Source: JANLUX01 sp031366005 (GTDB taxonomy: Bacteria > Bacteroidota > Bacteroidia > AKYH767-A > OLB10). From it: 64,000 nucleotides of DNA. Below the pieces are notes generated by a model. It was given only the letters and a program-made list of their open reading frames with translations, did no database searches and was not told the origin of the DNA. The translations under genes and the position numbers were made by a program. How positions within the stretch are numbered: position 1 is the stretch's first letter; the number at the start of each line of letters is the position of its first letter. The stretch lies in assembly GCA_031366005.1 (NCBI GenBank), contig JANLZB010000013.1:52341-116340 (forward strand), read 5' to 3'. This document shows, one piece after another, positions 9,179 to 16,792 of this stretch.

Positions 9179-9688
9179 ATGTCAAAAATCTTAAAACTGT
9201 CATTACTTGTTTTAATAATTGTATCAACAAAGTTACAGGCGCAGGCGCAAAAGTTTGGTCATATTAATTCCACGCTTTTGCTGCAGCAAATGCCCGAAAC
9301 AAAAAACGCTGATACCACCGTTCAGAAATTTGGTGCTTCACTGGAGTCGCAACTTAAAACAATGACTGCTGAATACCAGAGCAAAGTAGCCGATTACAAA
9401 AACAAAGAGCAATCAATGGCTGAACCCATTAAAGATGCAAAGCTGAAAGAAATCAGCGATCTGGAACAACGCATTCAGGATTTCCAGGAGAGCGCACAGT
9501 CATCAATCCAGAAAAAGAAAGAAGAAATTTATTCTCCTATCATTAAAAAAGCAGAGGATGCCATTCATAACATTGCCAAAGAAAAAGGTTATGCTTATGT
9601 TTTTGATACCAGTGTAGGTGCATTTCTTTATGCACAGGATTCAGATGATATAATGCCTTTGGTAAAAGCAAAGCTTGGACTGAAATAA
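9179..9688 (+). CDS. OmpH/Skp-family periplasmic chaperone, second copy
   Basis: 169 residues, a typical Skp length. Signal peptide MSKILKLSLLVLIIVSTKLQAQAQ. The mature part starts KFGHINSTLLLQQMPE, followed by a coiled coil at about 55-130 and EKGYAYVFDTSVG. It is a diverged paralogue of the gene before it; the pair bamA-ompH-ompH is a standard Bacteroidota cluster. Expected to act in the periplasm as an outer-membrane protein chaperone. Confidence 0.92.
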   Translation: MSKILKLSLLVLIIVSTKLQAQAQKFGHINSTLLLQQMPETKNADTTVQKFGASLESQLKTMTAEYQSKVADYKNKEQSMAEPIKDAKLKEISDLEQRIQDFQESAQSSIQKKKEEIYSPIIKKAEDAIHNIAKEKGYAYVFDTSVGAFLYAQDSDDIMPLVKAKLGLK

Positions 9689-9763
9689 AACAAGAAGCAG
9701 CAGCAGGAAACAGGAGGCAGCTGCAAGAGACAGTAAAAAAAGTAAGTGAATGATTGATAAATC

Positions 9764-9793
9764 AAAGGCTGATAATATTACGCAGCCTTTTTT
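9764..9793 (+). terminator. Rho-independent terminator after the OmpH genes
   Basis: AAAGGCTG, an 11-base loop, then CAGCCTTT followed by more T. It is flanked by an imperfect inverted repeat of GCAGCAGCAGG...GGAGGCAG with CTGCCTCCTGCTGCTGC. Confidence 0.75.
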
Positions 9794-9847
9794 GTTACCT
9801 GTTAACAAGGCTGCCTCCTGCTGCTGCTACTGCCGCTAAAGACGAAC

Positions 9848-10678
9848 ATGTCCAATCAACTCGCTAATATAATCTCCTCACAACCCCTCGGTATTTTCGA
9901 TTCCGGCATAGGCGGCCTCACCGTTGCAAGTGCGGTAAATGAATTGCTTCCTAATGAATCATTAATTTATTTTGGCGACACTGCTCATTTACCTTACGGT
10001 GATAAATCGCCTGCTTCCATTCAGAAATGGGCTGTAGCCATCAGTGATTTTTTAATGCAGTTCGATTGCAAAATGCTCATCATCGCCTGCAACAGTATTT
10101 CATCCGTTGCATTCGACACCGTTAAAAAACACATTGGTAAAAAAGCCATTGTAGTAAATGTAATTGATCCCGTGGTTGATTACATTGCCCGCCAACCTGC
10201 AGCCAAACACATTGGAGTTATCGGCACCAAAGCCACCATACGTTCTGATGTGTATGCACAAAAGATTTTAAAGGCAAATAAAAAAGCTGAAGTATCATCA
10301 CAAGCCACTCCCCTGCTTGCACCCATGATTGAAGAAGGATTTTTCAACAACAAAATCAGCCGCACCATCATCCATGATTATTTATCCCGTCCTAAGCTGA
10401 AAAACATTGACAGCCTCATCCTCGGTTGCACCCATTACCCGCTTATTAAACCTGAGATAGAACAGTATTATAAAAACCGTGTTTCCATTGTTGACTCCGC
10501 ACAGATTGTTGCACAGTATGTGCGCGACCAACTACAAAAAAATAATTTACTTCACACAGGCAAGCCACGTAAGCACCGTTTTTTTGTTTCTGATTACACA
10601 CCCTCCTTCGAACAAAGCACCCGCCTCTTTTTTAAAGGCGATGTGAAATTGAAGAAAGAGGACTTGTGGAAGGGTTAA
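9848..10678 (+). CDS. murI: Glutamate racemase
   Basis: 276 residues. It interconverts L- and D-glutamate for peptidoglycan. Both catalytic cysteines are present in their motifs: Cys81 in IIACNSISS and Cys194 in LGCTHYPLI. GIFDSGIGGLTV at 15-26 holds the acidic Asp18, and YFGDTAHLPYG at 41-51 is standard. The gene ends one base before the convergent stop of the minus-strand gene at 10680, with no terminator between them. Confidence 0.97.
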   Translation: MSNQLANIISSQPLGIFDSGIGGLTVASAVNELLPNESLIYFGDTAHLPYGDKSPASIQKWAVAISDFLMQFDCKMLIIACNSISSVAFDTVKKHIGKKAIVVNVIDPVVDYIARQPAAKHIGVIGTKATIRSDVYAQKILKANKKAEVSSQATPLLAPMIEEGFFNNKISRTIIHDYLSRPKLKNIDSLILGCTHYPLIKPEIEQYYKNRVSIVDSAQIVAQYVRDQLQKNNLLHTGKPRKHRFFVSDYTPSFEQSTRLFFKGDVKLKKEDLWKG

Positions 10679-10679
10679 A

Positions 10680-11312
10680 TTAAAATCTTAAAACTATTCC
10701 TGCTCCTAAACCAATACCATTAAAGAAAAAGTTTCTATCCGAATAAGTGTAATAGATTGCCCTGTGATCCGCTCTTGCCGATTTCAATTCAAAATAATAT
10801 CCTGTATAGCCCAGATTGAAATTAAAGCCAAAATGTTCCTTGATAAAAATAAGTAAACCCGTGTTAAGCCCGTATCCGATTCCTCTGTAAGAATATAGAT
10901 CACGATAATTGCCTAACAAGTCATGATGCTTTTCCCCATTGAAATTTAAAATCGCGTAATTCAAACCTATTCCCCCGTACCACCTGAAATTTTCTTTAGT
11001 GATGAAATTATACTCTGATAGTATTCCGGCCTGAACAATACCACTGCTTGCAGCCGATGAAGTATCAGAATAATCCCAAACCAAACCCGCTTTTACTTCA
11101 ACTCCGAGGTTAATACGTTCCGTTATTTCATATCTGAGTTCGAGCGGTATGGATAACATGGAAGAACTGCTGTTCCTCCTCATATCAACTTTGCTTAATG
11201 TTCTGTATCCTGCAAATCCGTATCCTGAACGAAACTGAAATTCCTTTTTGCGTTGAGCTTCACTAAAACCAAATACAAAAATGAATATTAATGCAAGGGT
11301 AATTTTTTTCAT
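10680..11312 (-). CDS. Small outer-membrane beta-barrel protein
   Basis: 210 residues from the ATG at 11312. The frame is open further upstream, but that extension would run through a terminator hairpin, and only this start gives the signal peptide MKKITLALIFIFVFGFSEAQ. The mature part alternates strands with many Gly and Tyr (RSGYGFAGYRTL, RWYGGIGLNYAIL, FNFNLGYTGYYFEL) and ends GIGLGAGIVLRF with a C-terminal Phe, as in OmpA/OmpX-type barrels of the 'outer membrane protein beta-barrel' family. Specific function unknown. Confidence 0.75.
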   Translation of the reverse strand: MKKITLALIFIFVFGFSEAQRKKEFQFRSGYGFAGYRTLSKVDMRRNSSSSMLSIPLELRYEITERINLGVEVKAGLVWDYSDTSSAASSGIVQAGILSEYNFITKENFRWYGGIGLNYAILNFNGEKHHDLLGNYRDLYSYRGIGYGLNTGLLIFIKEHFGFNFNLGYTGYYFELKSARADHRAIYYTYSDRNFFFNGIGLGAGIVLRF

Positions 11313-11345
11313 GGAAACAAAAATGGGGTTTAATGCGGATAACCT

Positions 11346-11382
11346 AAAAAAAAAGAAGCCCGTTCGCACAGACTTCTTTTTA
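11346..11382 (-). terminator. Rho-independent terminator for the gene at 11431
   Basis: On the minus strand AAAAAGAAG, a 14-base loop with CTGTGCGAACGG, then CTTCTTTTTTTTT. It lies 49 bases after the stop of the upstream gene and inside the 5' extension of the next, which supports the shorter start chosen there. Confidence 0.75.
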
Positions 11383-11430
11383 TCAATATAACACATCTAT
11401 AACCCTAACTCAAAATTCAAAATTCATAAC

Positions 11431-12339
11431 TCACTTCGGTATCGACTTCATCTTCACCAGCACCTTATCCTTATCTCCTGCATAAATGTCGGTTTGAGTA
11501 GTCACTGTAGTATAATTTGTATAAGTAAACGTCAAATCCCAAATCTCAGGTTTAATATCGCTGCGCTTAATCCTTCCTTGGCTGTCTGTCACCTCCTGAA
11601 ATTCAACCACACCATCCGTACCATTCACCGTCACACCTGCCAAAGGTGATCCATCATACTCACTCACAACCCTTACAGTCAGGCTTGCTTTTTCAGTTGC
11701 ATCAGTAGGAATTTTTCTACCATTAAAATAATCATTATAAAACTGAGTTCCGGCAAAATTCTCCATAAGGTTATCAATGCTTTCCTTCAATGTCAAAGTA
11801 CAATACGTAAACATTTTCTTAAAACTGTCCGTTTCGCTCTTTCTCATTGCAATCCGTGTGCGCGGTGAAAAACTTGATTCCGAATAGGTCGAAATACTTT
11901 CAGCTAAACTCGCCAAATGTCCTGCCAGTATATTGTAAGTAGTTTTCGCGGCCGAAGGCATACCCACCGCCTTATTATAAATGCTTTGACATAAAGTTTT
12001 GGCTGTTGCACTCCTGCCATTCAAAATCATACTTCTCGTTATATGCATTTCATTATAAGTTACCATATCACCTTGATCCTTTGCCCATGCCTTCACCTTA
12101 CCACATATAGATATTGCAAGGTCTGCCATAGCATCACGGTTAATCTTTTTACTCACCGCATATCCTTTAATATCCTTTTCTTGCTTCTCCTTCGCTGCTC
12201 CAATACCGGCAAACTGCCCTCTGAAAACTTCCACCGCAGTCACCATTGGTGCATAACCACTCCAATCCCTGTTATACAGCGATAATACCTCGTCCGTTGA
12301 TCCGAACATCTTAAATCTTGAGTTAAATTTCTTATCCAT
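11431..12339 (-). CDS. Unrecognised protein: helical domain plus carboxypeptidase-regulatory-like beta domain
   Basis: 302 residues, not recognised as a named family. No signal peptide or membrane segment, so it is probably cytoplasmic. Residues 1-215 are helical and polar (AKEKQEKDIKGYAVSKKINRD, ITRSMILNGRSATAKTLCQ). Residues about 222-302 look like a carboxypeptidase regulatory-like/Ig-like sandwich: ASLTVRVVSEYDGSPLAGVTVNG..., a TDSQGRIKRSDIKP turn, and a final DKVLVKMKSIPK strand. That domain is normally extracellular, so its presence in a leaderless protein is odd. The gene is monocistronic: a terminator lies after it and 600 bases of noncoding DNA before it. Confidence 0.7.
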   Translation of the reverse strand: MDKKFNSRFKMFGSTDEVLSLYNRDWSGYAPMVTAVEVFRGQFAGIGAAKEKQEKDIKGYAVSKKINRDAMADLAISICGKVKAWAKDQGDMVTYNEMHITRSMILNGRSATAKTLCQSIYNKAVGMPSAAKTTYNILAGHLASLAESISTYSESSFSPRTRIAMRKSETDSFKKMFTYCTLTLKESIDNLMENFAGTQFYNDYFNGRKIPTDATEKASLTVRVVSEYDGSPLAGVTVNGTDGVVEFQEVTDSQGRIKRSDIKPEIWDLTFTYTNYTTVTTQTDIYAGDKDKVLVKMKSIPK

Positions 12340-12596
12340 AATTTTTAAATTTTAATTGTTAATTATTATTTATTAAATATTATTTGTTATTTGATAATTG
12401 TTATTTGTAATGGTTAATTGATAAGGTTAATCGGCAATTCCGCCATTCAAGTTGCAGTTATTTCATCCCATATCTTACATCTTTTCTTACATTCATTTCC
12501 AGAGTAAGCCAACATTCAATAAAAACCTTTCAGAGAGCAACCACTCCAAAAAATAATCAACTTTTCTCAAAACCTTACAATCAACTCCCTGCCACC

Positions 12597-12665
12597 GTCA
12601 TGCTGAACTTGTTTCAGCATCTCTCCAAACCATTCATCACCTGTCATCCTGAAAGGACCTTGTGC
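12597..12665. repeat. GTCATGCTGAA...TTCAGCAT palindromic element
   Basis: ATGCTGAA (12600-12607), a 5-base loop, TTCAGCAT (12613-12620): a perfect 8-base stem. It is followed by CCTGTCATCCTGAAAGGACC, which repeats the GTCATnCTGAA word. This resembles dispersed intergenic elements seen in many Bacteroidota. Confidence 0.55.
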
Positions 12666-12696
12666 AATAGCAACCAGAAAAATCTTTCAGCAAACC

Positions 12697-12721
12697 GTTG
12701 TTGGTTTTTTTTACCAACAAC
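12697..12721. repeat. GTTGTTGG hairpin, left copy
   Basis: GTTGTTGG, nine bases (T8A), then CCAACAAC: a perfect 8-base stem with an uninterrupted T run in the loop. A second copy with a 10-base stem is at 15876-15899, on the other side of the restriction genes. Confidence 0.6.
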
Positions 12722-12832
12722 TTCAACCGATTCAGTATTATTTCATCCTGTGCCGGTATTAGTTGCTATATACTTATACAGGAGCTTACAGAAAAATAAA
12801 CAACATTACTGCAACTATCAATCGGAGCACTG

Positions 12833-12867
12833 CTCCCCTCTCCTTGGGAGAGGGGCCGGGGGTGAGG
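12833..12867. repeat. Palindromic CCCCTCTCC...GGGGTGAGG element, copy 2
   Basis: CTCCCCTCTCC-TT-GGGAGAGGGG followed by CCGGGGGTGAGG. The stem CCCCTCTCC/GGGAGAGGGG is nearly perfect. It ends 78 bases before the restriction gene. Confidence 0.65.
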
Positions 12868-12945
12868 AGAATAGCGGATCCCATCATCCTCTCCGTTCCC
12901 ATTGAACATTCTCCTATTTTTGAACGCACCGGCTTTGAATAATAA

Positions 12946-15369
12946 ATGAAATACCAAAACATAAGAGAAGAAGAGCTTAAAAATAAAGTAGCTCACGAGT
13001 ACTTCTGGATATACGATTGCAGTAAAATAATTGGCAATGTTGATTTTAGTGTTTGCATGTATCAAAGTCAAAAGGAATTATTTGAACAGGAATCTTTGCT
13101 TTGGGCTGAAGCAAAAACAGGTTCCTCTGATATTTATAAATCAATTGTTCAGCTTATACTTACTATCGGCAAAGCTCGCACATTCGATAAATTTCTTCCT
13201 CCTGCTATGTTAGGTGCCCTTGACGGTGAGAAAATTGCCTTTATTCCCTACAACGATATTCACGAGGTATTTTATCTGAACGACTTTAACTGGAATGTTA
13301 CCCCATCAAACCATGCAACCAAAGAATTTCAATTAATACATAACAAAGTAACAACCACCATTGATAAAAAATCGCTCTTGTTTTATTATGAAAGTGATAA
13401 TAAAGAGCTGAAAAAATTTATCAAACAAAACTTTGTTGTTGGCAAGTTTGGTTTAACCAAAACCAGGATTGACAAAAACAATTTCATGGTCATCTATAAC
13501 AAATGGCTCCAATCAGTTAAACCTACCATTGCAGTCAATTGGGACATAGCTAAAAAGACAGGGATTATTGATGGCGACTTTTATCTTGCCGATTTACTTT
13601 CACACGAAAACAATACTTTAAAAGAAAAGCTCTTTGTTTTATTAAAGCACGACCACTACGAACTTGACAGAAAATTAGAAGAATCAGGCATGTTCAGCAG
13701 CATGCGTACTGACTTTTCTGACAATCAAAAAGCACATACGCAATTTTGGAATAAGTATGAACGGCCACCTAAAGAAGAATACTGGGACTATATTGTTGAA
13801 CGAAGAGACTTGCTTGTTCCCCAGGATGTAAGGGAAAGAAAAGGAAGCTTTTATACACCGCAAATTTGGGTGGAACTTTCGCAAAAATATCTGACTGATG
13901 TTTTAGGCGAAGACTGGCAGGATGAATACTACATTTGGGATTGTGCTGCAGGCACAGGTAATTTACTAACCGGGCTCACCAACAAATACAACATATGGGC
14001 ATCTACTTTAGACAGTCAGGACGTTGAAGTAATGCACGATCGGATTAAAAACGGTGCTAACTTATTAGATGACCATGTTTTTCAATTTGATTTTTTGAAT
14101 GATGAGTTTACCAAGCTGCCTCAACCACTGCAAAACATAATTAACGACCCTGACAAAAGGAAAAAATTAGTCGTTTATATTAATCCCCCTTATGCGGAGG
14201 CCGCAAGTAAGATAACAGTAACGGGTACTGGTGAAAATAAAACGGATGTTGCAGTCACTACTAATACTTATGCAAAGTATCAAAACTTAATAGGTATAGC
14301 AGGTCGTGAGCTTTTTGCACAATTCTTTGCAAGAATATATAAGGAACTTAATAGTTGTAAGCTTGCAGAATTTTCAACTTTGAAAATTCTGCAAGCTCCA
14401 AATTTTTTGGAATTTCGAAAATTTTTTCGAGCTTCGCTCGAAAAAATTTTTTTTGTACCCGCCAGCACTTTTGATAATGTAAAAGGGAATTTTCCAATTG
14501 GATTTTTTATATGGAACACTAATGATAATAAAGAATTTACAGAAACAATAGCGGATGTTTACGATGAGGAAGGTAATTTTATTAAAACTAAATTTTTAAC
14601 ATCTTATAAAGACTTAAAGTCGATAAATGATTGGATAATTTCAACTAGAAATAGAGTTGTTGAGAACAACATAGGTTTCATTTCATGCAAGGGAAATGAT
14701 TTTCAAAATACAAGTCTGATTTTCATTGTTAATGATAAAAGTCAATTACCCCATCCAAGAGGTACCTGGGTTACCGATAGAAACTTAATAGAAGTGGCAA
14801 TTTATTATTCTGTTCGTCATTGCATTGAAGCCACATGGCTAAATGACCGGGATCAATTTTTATTTCCTAACGATGGTTGGAAGAGCGACATAGAATTTCA
14901 GAATGATTCTTTAACATACACACTTTTCAATACTCATATTCAAATAAAGTTTGGAGTGAATCATTGGATACCATTCACAGAACAAGAAGTAAACGCCAGA
15001 GAAAAGTTTGATAGTAATTTTATGAGCAACTTCATAAAAGGTAAATTAAAAACTGAATCTCATAGCGATTTGTTTGGTGCACAACAACAACGGACAACAC
15101 CACTGGAATTTTCCCCCGAAGCCACTGAAGTCTTAAATGCAGGTCTTGCATTATGGAAATATTATCATCAACAACCAACCATCAATGTAAATGCTTCACT
15201 ATACGATATCCGCGAATATTTTCAGGGCAGAAACGAAAAGGGTAAAATGAATAATAAAAGCAATGACGAAACATATATGCAACTGATTGGTGCATTACGC
15301 GATAAATTAAAACAGCTTGCTGAAAAGATTGAATCTAAAGTTTATGAATATGGGTTTTTGAAATTATAA
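12946..15369 (+). CDS. Fused restriction endonuclease / N6-adenine DNA methyltransferase (type IIG-like)
   Basis: 807 residues. The methyltransferase core is clear: FYTPQIWV at 302-309, AdoMet motif I in DCAAGTGNLL (332-341), and catalytic motif IV NPPY (413-416), which marks an N6-adenine enzyme. The N-terminal 100 residues look like a PD-(D/E)xK nuclease: Asp33 in NVDFSV, then Glu55 and Lys57 in LLWAEAKTG. A nuclease and a methylase in one chain is the type IIG layout, with the C-terminal third probably recognising the target. The nuclease call is inference from spacing. Positions 14360-14450 inside the gene form three adjacent palindromes. The partner gene starts one base after the stop. 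Flanking repeats and isolation from housekeeping genes suggest horizontal gain. Confidence 0.85.
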   Translation: MKYQNIREEELKNKVAHEYFWIYDCSKIIGNVDFSVCMYQSQKELFEQESLLWAEAKTGSSDIYKSIVQLILTIGKARTFDKFLPPAMLGALDGEKIAFIPYNDIHEVFYLNDFNWNVTPSNHATKEFQLIHNKVTTTIDKKSLLFYYESDNKELKKFIKQNFVVGKFGLTKTRIDKNNFMVIYNKWLQSVKPTIAVNWDIAKKTGIIDGDFYLADLLSHENNTLKEKLFVLLKHDHYELDRKLEESGMFSSMRTDFSDNQKAHTQFWNKYERPPKEEYWDYIVERRDLLVPQDVRERKGSFYTPQIWVELSQKYLTDVLGEDWQDEYYIWDCAAGTGNLLTGLTNKYNIWASTLDSQDVEVMHDRIKNGANLLDDHVFQFDFLNDEFTKLPQPLQNIINDPDKRKKLVVYINPPYAEAASKITVTGTGENKTDVAVTTNTYAKYQNLIGIAGRELFAQFFARIYKELNSCKLAEFSTLKILQAPNFLEFRKFFRASLEKIFFVPASTFDNVKGNFPIGFFIWNTNDNKEFTETIADVYDEEGNFIKTKFLTSYKDLKSINDWIISTRNRVVENNIGFISCKGNDFQNTSLIFIVNDKSQLPHPRGTWVTDRNLIEVAIYYSVRHCIEATWLNDRDQFLFPNDGWKSDIEFQNDSLTYTLFNTHIQIKFGVNHWIPFTEQEVNAREKFDSNFMSNFIKGKLKTESHSDLFGAQQQRTTPLEFSPEATEVLNAGLALWKYYHQQPTINVNASLYDIREYFQGRNEKGKMNNKSNDETYMQLIGALRDKLKQLAEKIESKVYEYGFLKL
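14360..14397. repeat. 17-base perfect inverted repeat inside the methyltransferase gene
   Basis: Arms 14360-14376 (starts AGCTTGCAGA) and 14381-14397 (ends CTGCAAGCT) are exact reverse complements around the loop ACTT. The reading frame passes through without interruption. Confidence 0.9.
14398..14450. repeat. Two further palindromes in tandem inside the methyltransferase gene
   Basis: CCAAA-TTT-TTTGG at 14398-14410, then AAAATTTTTTCGAGC (14418-14432), loop TTC, GCTCGAAAAAATTTT (14436-14450), a perfect 15-base stem. They directly follow the 17-base inverted repeat. Confidence 0.88.
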
Positions 15370-15370
15370 C

Positions 15371-15757
15371 ATGTCTGAAAAAGAAATAATATTTGAATAC
15401 GGAGCAGAGGGAGGTGGCACAATGGTATTTCGTATTATTAATGATGAAGGTAAAAAAGAATATTACCATGCCGGTAATTATATGCAATTCGATATTGATG
15501 ACTGGAAAACCATTTCCGGCAGGATTGAAGATTTAGAAATATACATCAATGACTTTTTTAAAGAAGAGAGATGGTTTATGTATTATCCGCTGTATATCAT
15601 TCCCGAATTACATTCAAGATTTAAAAAAGCACTGAAAGCAATACCAAAAAAACTATTAAAACAATTCAGCCATTCAAAACACGATATTGAAAATTGGCAG
15701 GAGGTGATGAAAAAGAAAAATGCAATTATAACCAGCCGAAGGGGGTTGTTTGATTAA
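15371..15757 (+). CDS. Unrecognised small protein linked to the restriction enzyme
   Basis: 128 residues, no known family recognised. It begins one base after the restriction enzyme's stop, so the two are almost certainly co-transcribed. It has no signal peptide or membrane segment. The N-terminal half is beta-rich and acidic (MVFRIINDEGKKEYYHAG, FDIDDWKTISGRIEDLE). The C-terminal half is basic and helical (FKKALKAIPKKLLKQFSH, WQEVMKKKN). It could be an accessory, control or immunity factor for the enzyme; nothing in the sequence decides this. Confidence 0.7.
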   Translation: MSEKEIIFEYGAEGGGTMVFRIINDEGKKEYYHAGNYMQFDIDDWKTISGRIEDLEIYINDFFKEERWFMYYPLYIIPELHSRFKKALKAIPKKLLKQFSHSKHDIENWQEVMKKKNAIITSRRGLFD

Positions 15758-15875
15758 AAATCTAACGTGTGCCCGGCATGATTTCTAACGACCACTAACA
15801 AGAAGAAGTAGGACTTTTGGTATCCGATAATGTGAAGTTTTTTTTGCCCTTGTTGGAGTTGCTCACGCTGCAGCC

Positions 15876-15899
15876 GTTGTTGGAGTTTTCTCCAACAAC
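15876..15899. repeat. GTTGTTGGAG hairpin, right copy
   Basis: GTTGTTGGAG-TTTT-CTCCAACAAC, a perfect 10-base stem. The word TGTTGGAG also occurs once more at 15851-15858. It pairs in kind with the copy at 12697-12721. Confidence 0.65.
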
Positions 15900-16061
15900 C
15901 AAAAGCAACTTTTCCGGTGCAGTAAGTGTCCCTTCCACCAACCACTATAAACCCATTACCCCTTCAGCTTAATTCTTGTCATCCGACATCAGGATTTAAT
16001 TACTAAACAGTAATCTTTTTATAGGATAGGTTATTCTCACACACAAAACTCCTCGCGTCTG

Positions 16062-16112
16062 CCTCCCTCTCCCAATCCCAATAGCTATCGGGAGAGGGAT
16101 TAGAGGGTGAGG
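16062..16112. repeat. Palindromic CCTCTCCC...GGGAGAGG element, copy 3
   Basis: CCTCCCTCTCCC, a loop AATCCCAATAGCTATC, GGGAGAGGGA, then TTAGAGGGTGAGG. The 3' GGTGAGG tail is shared with the copies at 8286 and 12833. Confidence 0.65.
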
Positions 16113-16730
16113 ATTCAATGTAAGCTTTCCTCGTTTTTCATCCCATCCACCACCATTCCATCCATACCTTAACAGTTCCAAACAGTCCAACCCATCCACC
16201 AGTCCTCCCTCCGCGTTTTTCACTTCCTGTCTCCTCTCTGCGTCCTCCTCGTTAAAAAAATAAACCTCTACCAAATCCCTAAATCCCATAATCAAATTAC
16301 CAAATCATCAAATCGAACCCACTGTCATTTTTTCCAATTCTCCCAAACATCCTGTATTTCAAACAACTAACCCACTTAACCACAAACGCCAGTCCTGTCC
16401 TAACAAACTCCAGTGGAATAAAATGTCAGTTCAGAATCAATTTTTTAAACTCCAGCCCTGCAAAATCAAACTCCGGCATCAGTAAGCCAAACACCAGTGC
16501 CTTCAGGTCAAACCGCAGCATTAATTTTTCTAACGCCAGTGCTAATCCGTCACACTTCATTCCGGCAAATTCAAACTCCTGCCGCATCTTCACATCCTCC
16601 ATACTTGCTAAATCCAACGCCAGTATTTTCAAGTTCGTCAATGTCCACATCGTTACACTAACCATCATTGTTTTTTTTCACAACAACAACAAAATATTAT
16701 AGGGTTTCTATAAAATACAAGCAGCATCAG

Positions 16731-16764
16731 AAAAAAAAAACCGTTCCGCAACACTGCGGAACGG
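16731..16764 (-). terminator. Rho-independent terminator of the coaX-ppiD operon
   Basis: On the minus strand CCGTTCCGC, 6-base loop, GCGGAACGG followed by ten T. It lies 28 bases after the ppiD stop. Confidence 0.9.
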
Positions 16765-16792
16765 ATTTATAATTTAACTCTGCTAAAGAGAA

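Larger units (their letters stand above)
12340..12945. other. Noncoding region left of the restriction island
   Basis: No credible gene. From the left it holds an AT-rich stretch of TTAATTATT-like words (12345-12430), a GTCATGCTGAA palindromic element (12597-12665), a GTTGTTGG hairpin (12697-12721) and a CCTCTCC element (12833-12867). Short open frames here are built from these repeats and have no protein-like character. Confidence 0.6.
15758..16730. other. Noncoding region right of the restriction island
   Basis: Almost 1 kb without a credible gene. It holds a GTTGTTGG hairpin (15876-15899), a CCTCTCCC element (16062-16112), and a stretch at 16380-16660 of imperfect CCAGTnC / AAACTCC words. 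The latter gives an 80-residue minus-strand open frame (16426-16668) rich in Leu, Ala and Phe with vague internal repetition; it looks like translated repeat DNA rather than a gene. Confidence 0.55.

Noticed and set aside
12600..13071. Short open frames on both strands before the restriction gene
   Set aside because: They translate the palindromic intergenic elements and, on the minus strand, overlap the start of the restriction enzyme; no protein-like features.
12946..15757. Complete multi-gene defence island
   Set aside because: Only the fused restriction enzyme and one small unknown are present; no helicase, toxin, integrase or transposase gene was found beside them.
15996..16295. 99-codon minus-strand open frame
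   Set aside because: It spans the CCTCTCCC palindromic element and has no recognised motif; judged noncoding.
16426..16668. 80-codon minus-strand open frame rich in Leu/Ala/Phe
   Set aside because: Looks like a pentapeptide-type repeat at first, but the register is irregular and the DNA resembles word-repeat spacer; kept only as a note on the noncoding region.
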